64,000 nt of DNA from JBHGYD01 sp041920415 (lineage in GTDB: Bacteria > Bacillota > Bacilli > Bacillales > Anoxybacillaceae): NCBI GenBank assembly GCA_041920415.1, contig JBHGYD010000031.1:124001-188000 (forward strand), given 5' to 3'. A program made the translations under genes and the position numbers. Positions 7,089 through 14,570 of this stretch are shown piece after piece. Positions within the stretch are counted from its first letter, which is position 1; every line of letters starts with the position of its first letter. The notes beneath the pieces are model-generated. The model was not told the origin of the DNA. It saw nothing but the letters and a program-made list of their open reading frames with translations, and searched no databases.

Positions 7089-8339
7089 TTATTTGAACAA
7101 TACGGAAATGATGGAACTAGCAAATAACAGAGAAAAGAGCACCATTCCACCTTGTGCGATATAAAACAACGATAAGCTTGAAACGATCAATGCGAACACA
7201 ACGCCAATGAAACTTGCCACAAACAAGCTACATTGAACAACCGTCCACTTTTCATTCATCATTTGTTTTAATGTCGGTACGTTTTCTTTGCCGATTTTTT
7301 TGCTGTAACGATGCGTCCACCATAAAAACGGGACAATTTTATATAAATAACCGATGATGCTTAGTATAATCCAGCCAAATAGATAGGCGTAGACGAGAAT
7401 GCCGAAACTGTAAAGATTTTTGGAAAAAGAAAGAATCAGAACTGTCCCATGTAGGAAAAGAGCGATTCCGATGGCAAGCAGGGCAAATAAAAATGGAAGA
7501 TCTAACTTTTTTTTCACTCTTGTTTGTAGAATGGTGAACATATGATAAACAAACAGTGCAAATCCAACAAATAGAAGAACCATACCGAACGGGAATAATG
7601 CTTCATCCTTTTTAAAAAAGCTGAAAAACGAAACGATGAGTCCACTTATATACATCACATATACATATCGCGCCAGCTTCATCGAAAAACCGTGGGCTAA
7701 TGAAAACATCGGTACCATCTTATAGGAAAAACCGATAATAAGGAGCGTAAACCAGCCGAAAATTCCGAATAATACATGTGTCTTCAAGACAAGTAAATGG
7801 TCGAGCGTTTCTGTACCGCTCCAAAAATGAAACGTAAGCGTCACACCGAGTACTACGGTCAGCAATAAGCAAACAAGTGCAGAACCGACAAATAGAGTCA
7901 TGATATTTTTTTTCGTTTGTTTTCGCAATGTCATGAACATTTGCAGGAAAAAGAGAACGAGCCCGAATGTAAGCAACAAGCCAGGGAAAAACGCCATTTG
8001 CACCTTGATCGCTAAGCTTACGGAAAACGATAAAATTCCTACAGCTGTTATGAAAAATTGGATAAATCCTAATGTTTCGTTCCAAATCGGCGTTAAAAAC
8101 GCAACCGGAACAAGCTGATACATCGCTCCCATCGCCACCATGAGTGCCCAGCCAAGCACCGCTAAATGAGCGGCTGCCCACACGCTTGGAATGCGAAATG
8201 CTCCGTTGATGGTGTGTGGACCGGAAGATAAGAGGATGACTTGGGAAGCGAAAAAGGCAACCGTACCAAAAAGAATAAATGAAAACGGTAAGCGAATGTT
8301 CGTTTCATGTGTTTGGTGAGTCGTAAACATCGTCGTCAT
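7089..8339 (-). CDS. 12-TM heme-copper-oxidase-like / NnrS-like membrane protein
   Basis: 416-residue very hydrophobic protein with about 12 membrane helices. A motif recurs three times at four-helix intervals: HLAVLGW...YQLVPV (His58), HVLFGIFGW...YKMVPM, and AYLFGW...YKIVPF. This pseudo-threefold plan is that of heme-copper oxidase subunit I, and His58 plus the second-repeat His are candidate heme ligands; the third repeat has Tyr instead. It lacks the full His set of NorB/NorZ. By context (DUF2249 upstream, DUF59 downstream, NO reductase next door) I infer a role in NO or nitrosative stress, like NnrS. The ATGA overlap with the upstream gene suggests coupled translation from 8339; an in-frame ATG at 8330 has better spacing to AAAGGG and is a real alternative. 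Confidence 0.75.
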   Translation of the reverse strand: MTTMFTTHQTHETNIRLPFSFILFGTVAFFASQVILLSSGPHTINGAFRIPSVWAAAHLAVLGWALMVAMGAMYQLVPVAFLTPIWNETLGFIQFFITAVGILSFSVSLAIKVQMAFFPGLLLTFGLVLFFLQMFMTLRKQTKKNIMTLFVGSALVCLLLTVVLGVTLTFHFWSGTETLDHLLVLKTHVLFGIFGWFTLLIIGFSYKMVPMFSLAHGFSMKLARYVYVMYISGLIVSFFSFFKKDEALFPFGMVLLFVGFALFVYHMFTILQTRVKKKLDLPFLFALLAIGIALFLHGTVLILSFSKNLYSFGILVYAYLFGWIILSIIGYLYKIVPFLWWTHRYSKKIGKENVPTLKQMMNEKWTVVQCSLFVASFIGVVFALIVSSLSLFYIAQGGMVLFSLLFASSIISVLFK

Positions 8340-8551
8340 CCCTTTGTAATTGTAATTTCAAAGCTCCCATCGTCACGTTCGTTCGTCTCGTAGGAATAGC
8401 CAAGTTCATCAAGCTGTTCGTATAAAAACATTGGTCGACGATCGTTAATGATGATGAGTGTTTCTCCATCATTCAACTTTTCCAATGCAGCCAATGTTCT
8501 CATCATTGGCTGCGGCGGCTCTAAGCTACGGTTATCAAGAATCATCGTCAT
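8336..8551 (-). CDS. DUF2249 domain protein (second copy)
   Basis: About 71 residues: LDNRSLEPPQPMMRTLAALEKL, then the typical LIIINDRRPMFLYEQLDELGY. DUF2249 is a TusA-like small fold often found with NO reductase, hemerythrin and Ric genes; its biochemical role is not established. The stop of the preceding DUF2249 gene overlaps this start as ATGA (8548-8551); a second in-frame ATG at 8545 has better spacing (7 nt) from GGGGGG, so the real start may be 6 nt later. Middle gene of a tightly overlapping operon controlled by the FNR-type box at 8843. Confidence 0.85.
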   Translation of the reverse strand: MTMILDNRSLEPPQPMMRTLAALEKLNDGETLIIINDRRPMFLYEQLDELGYSYETNERDDGSFEITITKG

Positions 8552-8781
8552 TCCCCCCGTTTTACAAACGTTACCTTCCAATGTTTTTTGTCGAGTTGTT
8601 CCGCTTCATGCGTAAATCCTTTGGCCTTCATCACCGCAAAAAGCGGCACCGGCTTAAACGGAGCATGCAAAATAAATGTATCTCCCACTTCGAGTAGCTG
8701 AATGGCACTCATAATTTTTTGAAATGGTTCTAGTTTATTTTTTAAATCTTCACGAACATCTAGCTCGATGATTTTCCCCAT
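8548..8781 (-). CDS. DUF2249 domain protein (first copy)
   Basis: 77-residue DUF2249 protein: IIELDVREDLKNKLEPFQKIM, then LHAPFKPVPLFAVMKAKGF, ending in a strand-rich KHWKVTFVKRGE. The conserved His-x-P-x-P-x-P-L region is present. Start ATG at 8781 chosen because GGAGGG lies 9 bases upstream; an ATG at 8790 would be directly adjacent to it. First gene of the DUF2249-DUF2249-membrane protein-DUF59 operon, with a perfect FNR-type palindrome about 62 bp before the start codon. Confidence 0.87.
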   Translation of the reverse strand: MGKIIELDVREDLKNKLEPFQKIMSAIQLLEVGDTFILHAPFKPVPLFAVMKAKGFTHEAEQLDKKHWKVTFVKRGE

Positions 8782-8815
8782 GCCTATCATCCCTCCATAT
8801 ACGTTTTTACCTATT

Positions 8816-8858
8816 ATGATAGTGATTTTCACTCTCGGACATTGTGATTTCTATCACA
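8816..8858 (-). promoter_or_regulatory. FNR-type promoter of the DUF2249 operon
   Basis: Perfect palindrome TGTGATTTCTATCACA at 8843-8858. Reading leftwards, TATCAT (complement of 8816-8821) is a suitable -10 that would place the start near 8809, putting the box centre (8850.5) at about -41.5, the class II activator position. Site and spacing are seen; use by Fnr or the neighbouring Crp/Fnr protein is inferred. Confidence 0.75.
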
Positions 8859-8860
8859 GT

Positions 8861-9553
8861 TTACAAAAAAATCTCTTTTTCTAATCGTTCGGCATCAATG
8901 AGATAAAACCCGTCATCGTCAATGTCGATCAACCCTTTTCGTTTCAGTTGGCTGAGCGTGCGGCTAATCGTTTCGCGCGAAGTACCAATCATATTGGCTA
9001 ATTCTCGATTGGTAAAATGCGTCGTGAATCGATAATAGCGCCCATGTGGTATGGCGTTTGTTTTTGTTAAACGCAAAAGCAGCATGACAATTTGTTCATA
9101 CGTATTATGAAGAATTTGTTCTTCCAACCGATTTTGTAAATCAATAATTTTTTCACCCATGACGCGAAATAGTTTAATGCATAATTCCGGATAGCATATG
9201 AGCGTTTGTTCAAAATCTGCGATAGGAATCGCAATTAATGTTGCTTCTTCGACGACTTCTGCGTGTGCGGGATAAGCACCTTTTCGGAAAAAGCCAGCGT
9301 GAGGAAACATTTCACCTGTTTGTAAAATCGAAACAATTTGTTCCTTTCCACTCACATCTGTTTTATAAATTTTTATCGTTCCTGAATGAATAAAAAACAC
9401 GCGCTCCAATGGCTCCCCTTGCATAAATACAAACGTTCTTGGTTTATAGACGCGCACTTGCGAAATCGTTACGAGCGAATCAAGTTCCTGATCAGATAAT
9501 TCACGAAAAAGTGGAACGTTTTTTAATCTCGTTTTAATCCAATCGTTGCTCAT
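8861..9553 (-). CDS. Crp/Fnr family regulator without Fe-S cysteines (DNR/NarR type)
   Basis: 230-residue regulator: cyclic-nucleotide-binding-like beta roll (residues about 10-125), long dimer helix, and winged helix-turn-helix with recognition helix in NRELANMIGTSRETISRTLSQLK. The DNA-contact pattern R-E-T-x-x-R fits recognition of TGTGA-N6-TCACA. Only one cysteine is visible, in the dimer helix region, and no N- or C-terminal Cys cluster, so it is not an oxygen sensor of the FNR type; NO sensing as in DNR/NnrR is suggested by its place between norZ and the NO-related operon. Divergent from norZ. Effector unknown. Confidence 0.88.
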   Translation of the reverse strand: MSNDWIKTRLKNVPLFRELSDQELDSLVTISQVRVYKPRTFVFMQGEPLERVFFIHSGTIKIYKTDVSGKEQIVSILQTGEMFPHAGFFRKGAYPAHAEVVEEATLIAIPIADFEQTLICYPELCIKLFRVMGEKIIDLQNRLEEQILHNTYEQIVMLLLRLTKTNAIPHGRYYRFTTHFTNRELANMIGTSRETISRTLSQLKRKGLIDIDDDGFYLIDAERLEKEIFL

Positions 9554-9585
9554 TTTATCTACTCCTTATAGAATTTCTATGCAAA

Positions 9586-9628
9586 ATTTTACGGCGTTTT
9601 CAACGGAAAAGCTGTGACATAAATCATC
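9586..9628 (-). promoter_or_regulatory. Candidate FNR-type promoter of the Crp/Fnr gene
   Basis: TGTGACATAAATCATC at 9613-9628 (first half perfect, second TCATC for TCACA). On the minus strand TAAAAT (complement of 9586-9591) would be a -10 with the box at about -41.5, suggesting auto- or Fnr control of the regulator gene. Confidence 0.5.
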
Positions 9629-9642
9629 ATTTTCTTTCGATA

Positions 9643-9708
9643 TGTGACGAAAATCATATCGGATGTTTGCAGTACCTCACATAAATGGTCGTTTTCTCAC
9701 GTTACAAT
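9643..9708 (+). promoter_or_regulatory. norZ: Promoter and FNR-type sites of norZ
   Basis: TACAAT at 9703-9708 is a good -10. At -41.5 from its predicted start lies a half-degenerate site, TTTGC-N6-TCACA (9666-9681), and 24 bp further up a better one, TGTGACGAAAATCATA (9643-9658). With the box at 9613 the divergent region holds three sites, which would allow activation of norZ and control of the regulator from one control region. Confidence 0.55.
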
Positions 9709-9741
9709 GAAAGCAAATCATAACAAGGAAGGTGACTTGAC

Positions 9742-12111
9742 ATGGAAGTAAATCGGAGTGTTCGCACGTCAAAACCGTTAAAGCGTTCCACGCAAAATAG
9801 TTTTTTAAAATCAGTATTAATTTTTACCATTCTTATTAGTTTTACCGTTTTACTTGTTGGGGGGTATTGGATTTTTAAAGAAATGGCCCCAAGACCAAAA
9901 GAGGTACGAAACGAAAAAGGGGACGTATTATTAACAAAAGAGTCCATTATCGGCGGGCAAGCAGTATTCCAAAAATACGGGTTGATGGACTACGGTACCG
10001 TTCTTGGGCACGGCTCTTATATGGGACCTGACTACACAGCGGAAACATTAAAGATTTACACAGAAGGAATGCAAGATTATAAAGCAAACGAACTATATCA
10101 TAAATCTTTTAAACAATTATCAAACGACGAGAAAACGATTATTCGTGAAAAAGTGATTAAGGAAATGCGGAAAAATCGTTATAATCCGCTAACGGATGTG
10201 CTTGTATTAACCAATGCACAAGCATATGGATTGGAAAAAGTACAAGACTATTATCATCATGTATTTACAAATGGTGATGGCTGGGGCTTGAAAAAAGGAT
10301 TGATTCGCGAAACAGACATGCCGAAGACGAATCGCGCATGGGTCGCAGATGGCGATCAAATTAAACAAATTGCCGATTTCTTTTTCTGGACGGCTTGGTT
10401 ATCAAGCACGTTGCGCATTGGCGATCATATTACGTATACAAACAACTGGCCATATTATGAAGATGCTGGAAATACGATGTCATTCTCAGCGATGTGGTGG
10501 AGCGGGGCCAGTGTGACGCTTCTAATTCTCTTTGTAGCCATCATTTTGTTCGTGCAACATCGCTACCAGCTCAGCATGCAAGAAGCTTATAAAGAAGGAC
10601 AATTCCCGACGATTGATTTACGTAAGCAACCATTGACTTCTTCACAAGTAAAAACAGGAAAATATTTTGCGATTGTGTCGATTTTATTCTTTGTTCAATC
10701 GATGTTCGGTGCTTTGCTTGCTCACTATTATGTCGAACCAGACAGCTTTTTCGGAATCAAGTGGATTCACGATTTATTGCCGTTTAATATTGCAAAAGGG
10801 TATCATTTACAGTTAGCGATTTTCTGGATTGCGACATCATGGTTAGGAATGGGAATTTTTATCGCACCGATTGTTGGTGGATTTGAACCGAAAAAACAAG
10901 GGCTTCTTGTTGACATTTTGTTCTGGGCGCTTGTTGTATTAGTGGGCGGAAGTATGCTTGGGGAATGGTTAGGTGTCAACGGATATTTAGGAAACAAATG
11001 GTTCTTATTTGGCGACCAAGGTTGGGAGTATATTGAATTAGGTCGTATATGGCAAGTGGTTTTAGTTGTCGGCATGTTGATTTGGCTCTTTATTGTCTTC
11101 CGTGGCATTAAGAGCGGATTAAAGCGGGAGAGTGATAAAGGCGGCTTAATTCACTTACTGTTCTATTCAGCGATTGCTGTACCATTCTTTTACATCTTTG
11201 CGTTCTTTATCAACCCAGATACGAACTTTACGATGGCTGATTTCTGGCGTTGGTGGATCATCCATTTATGGGTTGAAGGAATTTTTGAAGTGTTCGCCGT
11301 TGTTGTGATTGGGTTCTTGCTAGTACAAATGAAACTTGTTACGAAAAAATCAACAGTGAGAGCGTTATATTTCCAACTCATTATTTTACTTGGCAGCGGA
11401 GTCATTGGCATCGGTCACCACTACTATTACAACGGTTCAGCGGAAGTATGGATTGGACTAGGGGCCGTATTCTCAGCACTAGAAGTCATTCCGCTCACAT
11501 TGCTTGTCCTTGAAGCATATGAACAATATAAGATGATGCGCGATGGCGGAATGAACTTCCCTTACAAAGCGACATTCTGGTTCCTTATTTCGACTGCGAT
11601 TTGGAACTTAGTCGGCGCCGGTGTGCTCGGTTTCTTAATTAACTTGCCAGCCGTTAGCTATTTTGAGCACGGACAATTCTTAACACCAACTCACGGTCAT
11701 GGTGCGATGATGGGTGTATACGGTATGTTTGGTATTGCGGTCTTGTTATACTCCTTGCGCAATATTGTTAAACCAGAAGCATGGAACGATAAACTATTGA
11801 AGTTTTCTTGCTGGATGTTAAATATTGGACTTGCGGGCATGATTGTGGTGACGCTATTGCCAATAGGGATTATGCAGTTGAAAGAAGCGTTTCAACATGG
11901 GTATTGGGCATCACGTTCTCCAGAGTTTTTACAACAAGATATTGTCCAAAACCTACTCACACTCCGCGCGATTCCGGATACTGTTTTCTTAATCGGTGTC
12001 ATTACGTTAATGGTATTTACCGTGAAATCATTGTTCCATTTACGTAAACCGACGCATGGAGAAAATGAACCGCTACCTGTTCCGAACTTAGCAAGTGAAG
12101 AAATAGAATAA
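9742..12111 (+). CDS. norZ: Quinol-dependent nitric oxide reductase, single subunit (qNor)
   Basis: 789-residue enzyme reducing 2 NO to N2O with electrons from menaquinol, in the cytoplasmic membrane. The N-terminal extracytoplasmic NorC-like part (residues about 45-245) lacks a CxxCH heme-c site, as expected for quinol-type enzymes. The NorB-like part has heme/metal ligands in GYHLQLAIFW (about 354), IHLWVEGIFEVF (about 507), the GHHYYYNG pair (about 558) and HGHGAMMGVYG (about 650). Length is typical. Start ATG follows GGAAGGTG. Monocistronic, ending in a strong terminator; promoter with FNR-type sites. No nitrite reductase is in the window, so the NO may come from nitrite side reactions or from outside. 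Confidence 0.96.
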   Translation: MEVNRSVRTSKPLKRSTQNSFLKSVLIFTILISFTVLLVGGYWIFKEMAPRPKEVRNEKGDVLLTKESIIGGQAVFQKYGLMDYGTVLGHGSYMGPDYTAETLKIYTEGMQDYKANELYHKSFKQLSNDEKTIIREKVIKEMRKNRYNPLTDVLVLTNAQAYGLEKVQDYYHHVFTNGDGWGLKKGLIRETDMPKTNRAWVADGDQIKQIADFFFWTAWLSSTLRIGDHITYTNNWPYYEDAGNTMSFSAMWWSGASVTLLILFVAIILFVQHRYQLSMQEAYKEGQFPTIDLRKQPLTSSQVKTGKYFAIVSILFFVQSMFGALLAHYYVEPDSFFGIKWIHDLLPFNIAKGYHLQLAIFWIATSWLGMGIFIAPIVGGFEPKKQGLLVDILFWALVVLVGGSMLGEWLGVNGYLGNKWFLFGDQGWEYIELGRIWQVVLVVGMLIWLFIVFRGIKSGLKRESDKGGLIHLLFYSAIAVPFFYIFAFFINPDTNFTMADFWRWWIIHLWVEGIFEVFAVVVIGFLLVQMKLVTKKSTVRALYFQLIILLGSGVIGIGHHYYYNGSAEVWIGLGAVFSALEVIPLTLLVLEAYEQYKMMRDGGMNFPYKATFWFLISTAIWNLVGAGVLGFLINLPAVSYFEHGQFLTPTHGHGAMMGVYGMFGIAVLLYSLRNIVKPEAWNDKLLKFSCWMLNIGLAGMIVVTLLPIGIMQLKEAFQHGYWASRSPEFLQQDIVQNLLTLRAIPDTVFLIGVITLMVFTVKSLFHLRKPTHGENEPLPVPNLASEEIE

Positions 12112-12120
12112 CAAACAAAG

Positions 12121-12156
12121 AAGAATCACAGAGCGAATTCTGTGATTCTTTTTTGC
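12121..12156 (+). terminator. Terminator after norZ
   Basis: Twelve-base perfect stem AAGAATCACAGA / TCTGTGATTCTT (12121-12132 and 12139-12150) followed by TTTTTTG-type T-run. Confidence 0.92.
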
Positions 12157-12160
12157 ATTT

Positions 12161-12307
12161 TTAGCGGGTTTTTTTTATCTCTTTTTTCTCATAACATTGA
12201 AAGCAATAAAGCGTTTCTTTTTCATCGCTAATGACACCGTTTAAAAATCCATGCAAACAATGAATCGGTTTGCCGCACCTCGAACAAAAGCCGACGAACT
12301 CCTCCAA
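12161..12307 (-). CDS. Small zinc-ribbon-like protein (48 aa), TTG start
   Basis: A short minus-strand frame convergent to norZ. The 48-residue product has FCSRCGKPIHC about residues 8-18 and YCFQCYEKKE about residues 36-45, i.e. two Cys-x2-Cys knuckles about 24 residues apart, the layout of a treble-clef or zinc-ribbon metal site. TTG at 12307 follows AAAGGGG with 8-9 nt spacing; no in-frame ATG exists between the upstream stop and the first Cys pair. I do not know a named family. Two Cys pairs in a random 48-codon frame are unlikely, but the gene needs confirmation by homologues. Confidence 0.6.
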   Translation of the reverse strand: MEEFVGFCSRCGKPIHCLHGFLNGVISDEKETLYCFQCYEKKEIKKTR

Positions 12308-12351
12308 CCGCCATTCCCCTTTCGTGAGCGTTGAGAATTTTCATCACGAGT

Positions 12352-12394
12352 TGTGATGTCCATCACTTCATCGAACAAGTCAAGGAATTATGAT
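12352..12394 (+). promoter_or_regulatory. FNR-type promoter of third DUF2249 gene
   Basis: TGTGATGTCCATCACT (12352-12367) with one mismatch in the last base, and TATGAT at 12389-12394 as -10, again giving a box position near -41.5. A second overlapping palindrome CATCAC-N5-GTGATG (12342-12358) shares the left half. Confidence 0.65.
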
Positions 12395-12433
12395 GTGTAT
12401 ATAAGCTATTATAATATAAAGGAGGTTCGTTTT

Positions 12434-12667
12434 ATGAGCCCATTTGCTGCAAAAATTTATGCACCAGATTATGAACCAAAGGATAGACACCCAGCAATTT
12501 TTCGCTTATTTGACAGCCTAAAACCAGGGGAAGTAATGGAGTTAACGAATGATCACGACCCACGTCCGCTTCATTATCAGTTTATGATGGAACGAGAAAA
12601 TCAATTTACATGGGAGTATTTAGAAGAAGGTCCGGAAGTTTGGAGAGTGGCGATTGGTAAGAAATGA
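12434..12667 (+). CDS. DUF2249 domain protein (third copy)
   Basis: 77-residue DUF2249 protein: KDRHPAIFRLFDSLKPGEVM, LTNDHDPRPLHYQFMMERE, ending WEYLEEGPEVWRVAIGKK. The conserved NDHDPRPL motif (histidine plus arginine) is intact, as in the DUF2249 members next to hemerythrin and NO reductase genes. Start ATG after GGAGG. Own FNR-type promoter and followed by a hairpin, so mostly monocistronic, with mobA 100 bp downstream. Confidence 0.9.
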   Translation: MSPFAAKIYAPDYEPKDRHPAIFRLFDSLKPGEVMELTNDHDPRPLHYQFMMERENQFTWEYLEEGPEVWRVAIGKK

Positions 12668-12677
12668 TGAAGATGAG

Positions 12678-12720
12678 AAGATTCCCGAATATAGGAGGGA
12701 ATCTTTTCTTTTTCTTTACT
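12678..12720 (+). terminator. Terminator between DUF2249 gene and mobA
   Basis: AAGATTCCC (12678-12686) pairs with GGGAATCTT (12697-12705) around a 10-nt loop, followed by TTCTTTTTCTTT. Moderate strength; some read-through to mobA is possible because no clear mobA promoter is visible. Confidence 0.7.
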
Positions 12721-12766
12721 TCATGTTACAGTGAAACAAAAGTTTCGGCTTGGAGAGTGACAGAAG

Positions 12767-13354
12767 GTGAAGAATATTGTAGGAGTCGTTCTTGCTGGTG
12801 GCGAGTCGCGCCGCTTCGGCAGTCCGAAAGCGTTCGCAAAGCGAGGAGAGATGTATTTTTTTCAGATTGTTGTAGAGGCGTTGCGTCCATCTGTTCAAGA
12901 TATATATATTGTCAGTCATCCGTTTCTTGTTTCGCGCTTTCAACAAATGACGGACGAAAAGGTGATGATCGATGATGAAGCGTACCGTGGCCAAGGTCCG
13001 CTTGCCGGAATTTATACAGTGATGAAAAAAACAAAGGCGGAATGGCTATTTATTCTTCCATGTGATATGCCGTATATGAGCGCAAGCACAGTTGCGAACA
13101 TGGTTCAGTATGTGGATGACAAGTTTGATATCATTGTGTCCGCCCATTTTGGTCGCATTCAACCGTTAGTGGGCATATATCATCGGCGCACTCTAGAACG
13201 TATCGAACGGTTGCTGAAAGCGGGAAACAATCGAATGATGTCGTTACTTGAGCTTTGTCGTGTTCGCTATGTCACTGAACGTGATTTTGTTGAGGATGAA
13301 ACCGTATTTTGCAATGTCAATGAGCCAAAAGAGTATGACAATCTTATGACATGA
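12767..13354 (+). CDS. mobA: Molybdenum cofactor guanylyltransferase MobA
   Basis: 195-residue nucleotidyltransferase that joins GMP to molybdopterin, giving the guanine dinucleotide form needed by NarG. GTG start (residues VKNIVGVVLAGGESRRFGSPKA): the nucleotide-binding LAGGxSxRxGxxK signature is at residues 8-20, and the metal-binding LPCDMPYMS near 99. Family length is about 195, so it is complete. Upstream context GGAGAGTGACAGAAG gives a weak binding site. It sits between a DUF2249 gene and the radical SAM gene, in a cluster whose other Moco genes are 12-17 kb further on. Confidence 0.92.
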   Translation: MKNIVGVVLAGGESRRFGSPKAFAKRGEMYFFQIVVEALRPSVQDIYIVSHPFLVSRFQQMTDEKVMIDDEAYRGQGPLAGIYTVMKKTKAEWLFILPCDMPYMSASTVANMVQYVDDKFDIIVSAHFGRIQPLVGIYHRRTLERIERLLKAGNNRMMSLLELCRVRYVTERDFVEDETVFCNVNEPKEYDNLMT

Positions 13355-13361
13355 TGTATAT

Positions 13362-13405
13362 TGTGACGTATGTCACACGTGTATGCTCTCTCAATGTTTT
13401 ACAAT
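13362..13405 (+). promoter_or_regulatory. FNR-type promoter of the radical SAM gene
   Basis: Perfect palindrome TGTGACGTATGTCACA (13362-13377) and TACAAT -10 at 13400-13405; box centre about 42 bp before the predicted start. Confidence 0.75.
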
Positions 13406-13425
13406 GAGAGCAGGGAGGGAAAAAC

Positions 13426-14538
13426 GTGAGAGACTTTCATGAAAATCCGTTTATTGTCATTTGGGAATTAACGCGGGCATGCCAGCTGAAATGTCTTCAT
13501 TGCCGGGCTGAGGCACAATATCATCGCGACCCACGCGAATTGACGTTGGAAGAAGGAAAAAAGCTAATTGACGAAATTTACGAAATGGATCAGCCGCTTC
13601 TTGTGTTTACAGGCGGAGACCCATTAATGCGACCGGATGTATATGATATTGCAAAATATGCAATTGATAAAGGATTGCGCGTTTCGATGACACCAAGTGC
13701 GACACCGAATGTGACGAAAGAAGCAATCCGCAAAGCAAAAGAAGTTGGGTTAGCGCGCTGGGCGTTTAGTTTAGATGGACCAAATGCCGAAATTCACGAC
13801 CATTTTCGCGGAACATCTGGTTCATTTGATTTAACGATGAAAGCGATTCAATATTTGCATGAGCTTGAAATTCCCGTGCAAATTAACACCGTCATATCGC
13901 GCTATAATGTCCATGTATTAGATGAAATGGTTGAACTTGTTGAAAAACTAAAATGCGTACTTTGGAGCGTCTTTTTCCTTGTGCCGACAGGACGCGGAAA
14001 AGAATCGGATATGATTTCACCGGTTGAGCATGAAAAAGTATTTAAATGGTTATACGAAACGAGCAAACGCGTACCGTTTGATATTAAAACAACGGCAGGA
14101 CAACATTATCGCCGCGTTGTACTACAAGAAAAAATGCGTGAGAAGAAAAAAATGGACGGCGAAATCCGTTATGAAGATGTGCTCATGAAAGGACTGACCG
14201 GACAAGTGGATGGGTTAGGACGAGCACCAAAAGGAGTGAACGACGGAAACGGTTTTCTCTTTATTTCGCATATCGGTGATGTGTATCCAAGCGGATTGCT
14301 TCCGATAAAAGCAGGAAATGTGCGCGAAACTCCGTTAGCGGATATTTATCGCCATTCACCGATTTTCCAAGATTTGCGCAATCCGGATAAGTATAAAGGG
14401 AAATGCGGCGTTTGTGAGTTCCGTTTCGTTTGTGGCGGCTCTCGTTCGCGGGCATATGCGGTAACAGGAGATTATTTAGAGAGCGAACCATTTTGCGTAT
14501 ATATTCCAAAGGCGTTGCGAAAGGAAAAGAGAACATGA
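13426..14538 (+). CDS. Radical SAM/SPASM protein (TIGR04053-like, heme-pathway relative)
   Basis: 370-residue radical SAM enzyme. The cluster motif is CQLKCLHC (Cys-x3-Cys-x2-Cys, about residues 19-26), FTGGDPLMRPD is the SAM-binding GGxP stretch, and a C-terminal SPASM domain shows CGVCEFRFVCGG and a later Cys in SEPFC for auxiliary clusters. It resembles the TIGR04053 group, related to the heme-biosynthesis enzymes NirJ and AhbD; the exact reaction is not known to me. GTG start after GGGAGGG. Its strong FNR-type promoter and place among nitrate genes suggest a cofactor or heme role under anaerobiosis. Monocistronic. Confidence 0.85.
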   Translation: MRDFHENPFIVIWELTRACQLKCLHCRAEAQYHRDPRELTLEEGKKLIDEIYEMDQPLLVFTGGDPLMRPDVYDIAKYAIDKGLRVSMTPSATPNVTKEAIRKAKEVGLARWAFSLDGPNAEIHDHFRGTSGSFDLTMKAIQYLHELEIPVQINTVISRYNVHVLDEMVELVEKLKCVLWSVFFLVPTGRGKESDMISPVEHEKVFKWLYETSKRVPFDIKTTAGQHYRRVVLQEKMREKKKMDGEIRYEDVLMKGLTGQVDGLGRAPKGVNDGNGFLFISHIGDVYPSGLLPIKAGNVRETPLADIYRHSPIFQDLRNPDKYKGKCGVCEFRFVCGGSRSRAYAVTGDYLESEPFCVYIPKALRKEKRT

Positions 14539-14570
14539 AGCTGGCTCAAATAAGAGTCAGCTTTTTTGTA
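14538..14570 (+). terminator. Terminator after radical SAM gene
   Basis: AAGCTGGCTC (14538-14547) pairs with GAGTCAGCTT (14554-14563, one G-T pair), then TTTTTG. Confidence 0.85.

Noticed and set aside
7089..8339. Second NO reductase or oxidase subunit
   Set aside because: The histidines needed for the binuclear centre are not all present, so only a structural relation is claimed.
12664..12994. Frames of about 90-100 residues around the mobA start, both strands
   Set aside because: They overlap mobA in other frames, have no family resemblance and no binding site.
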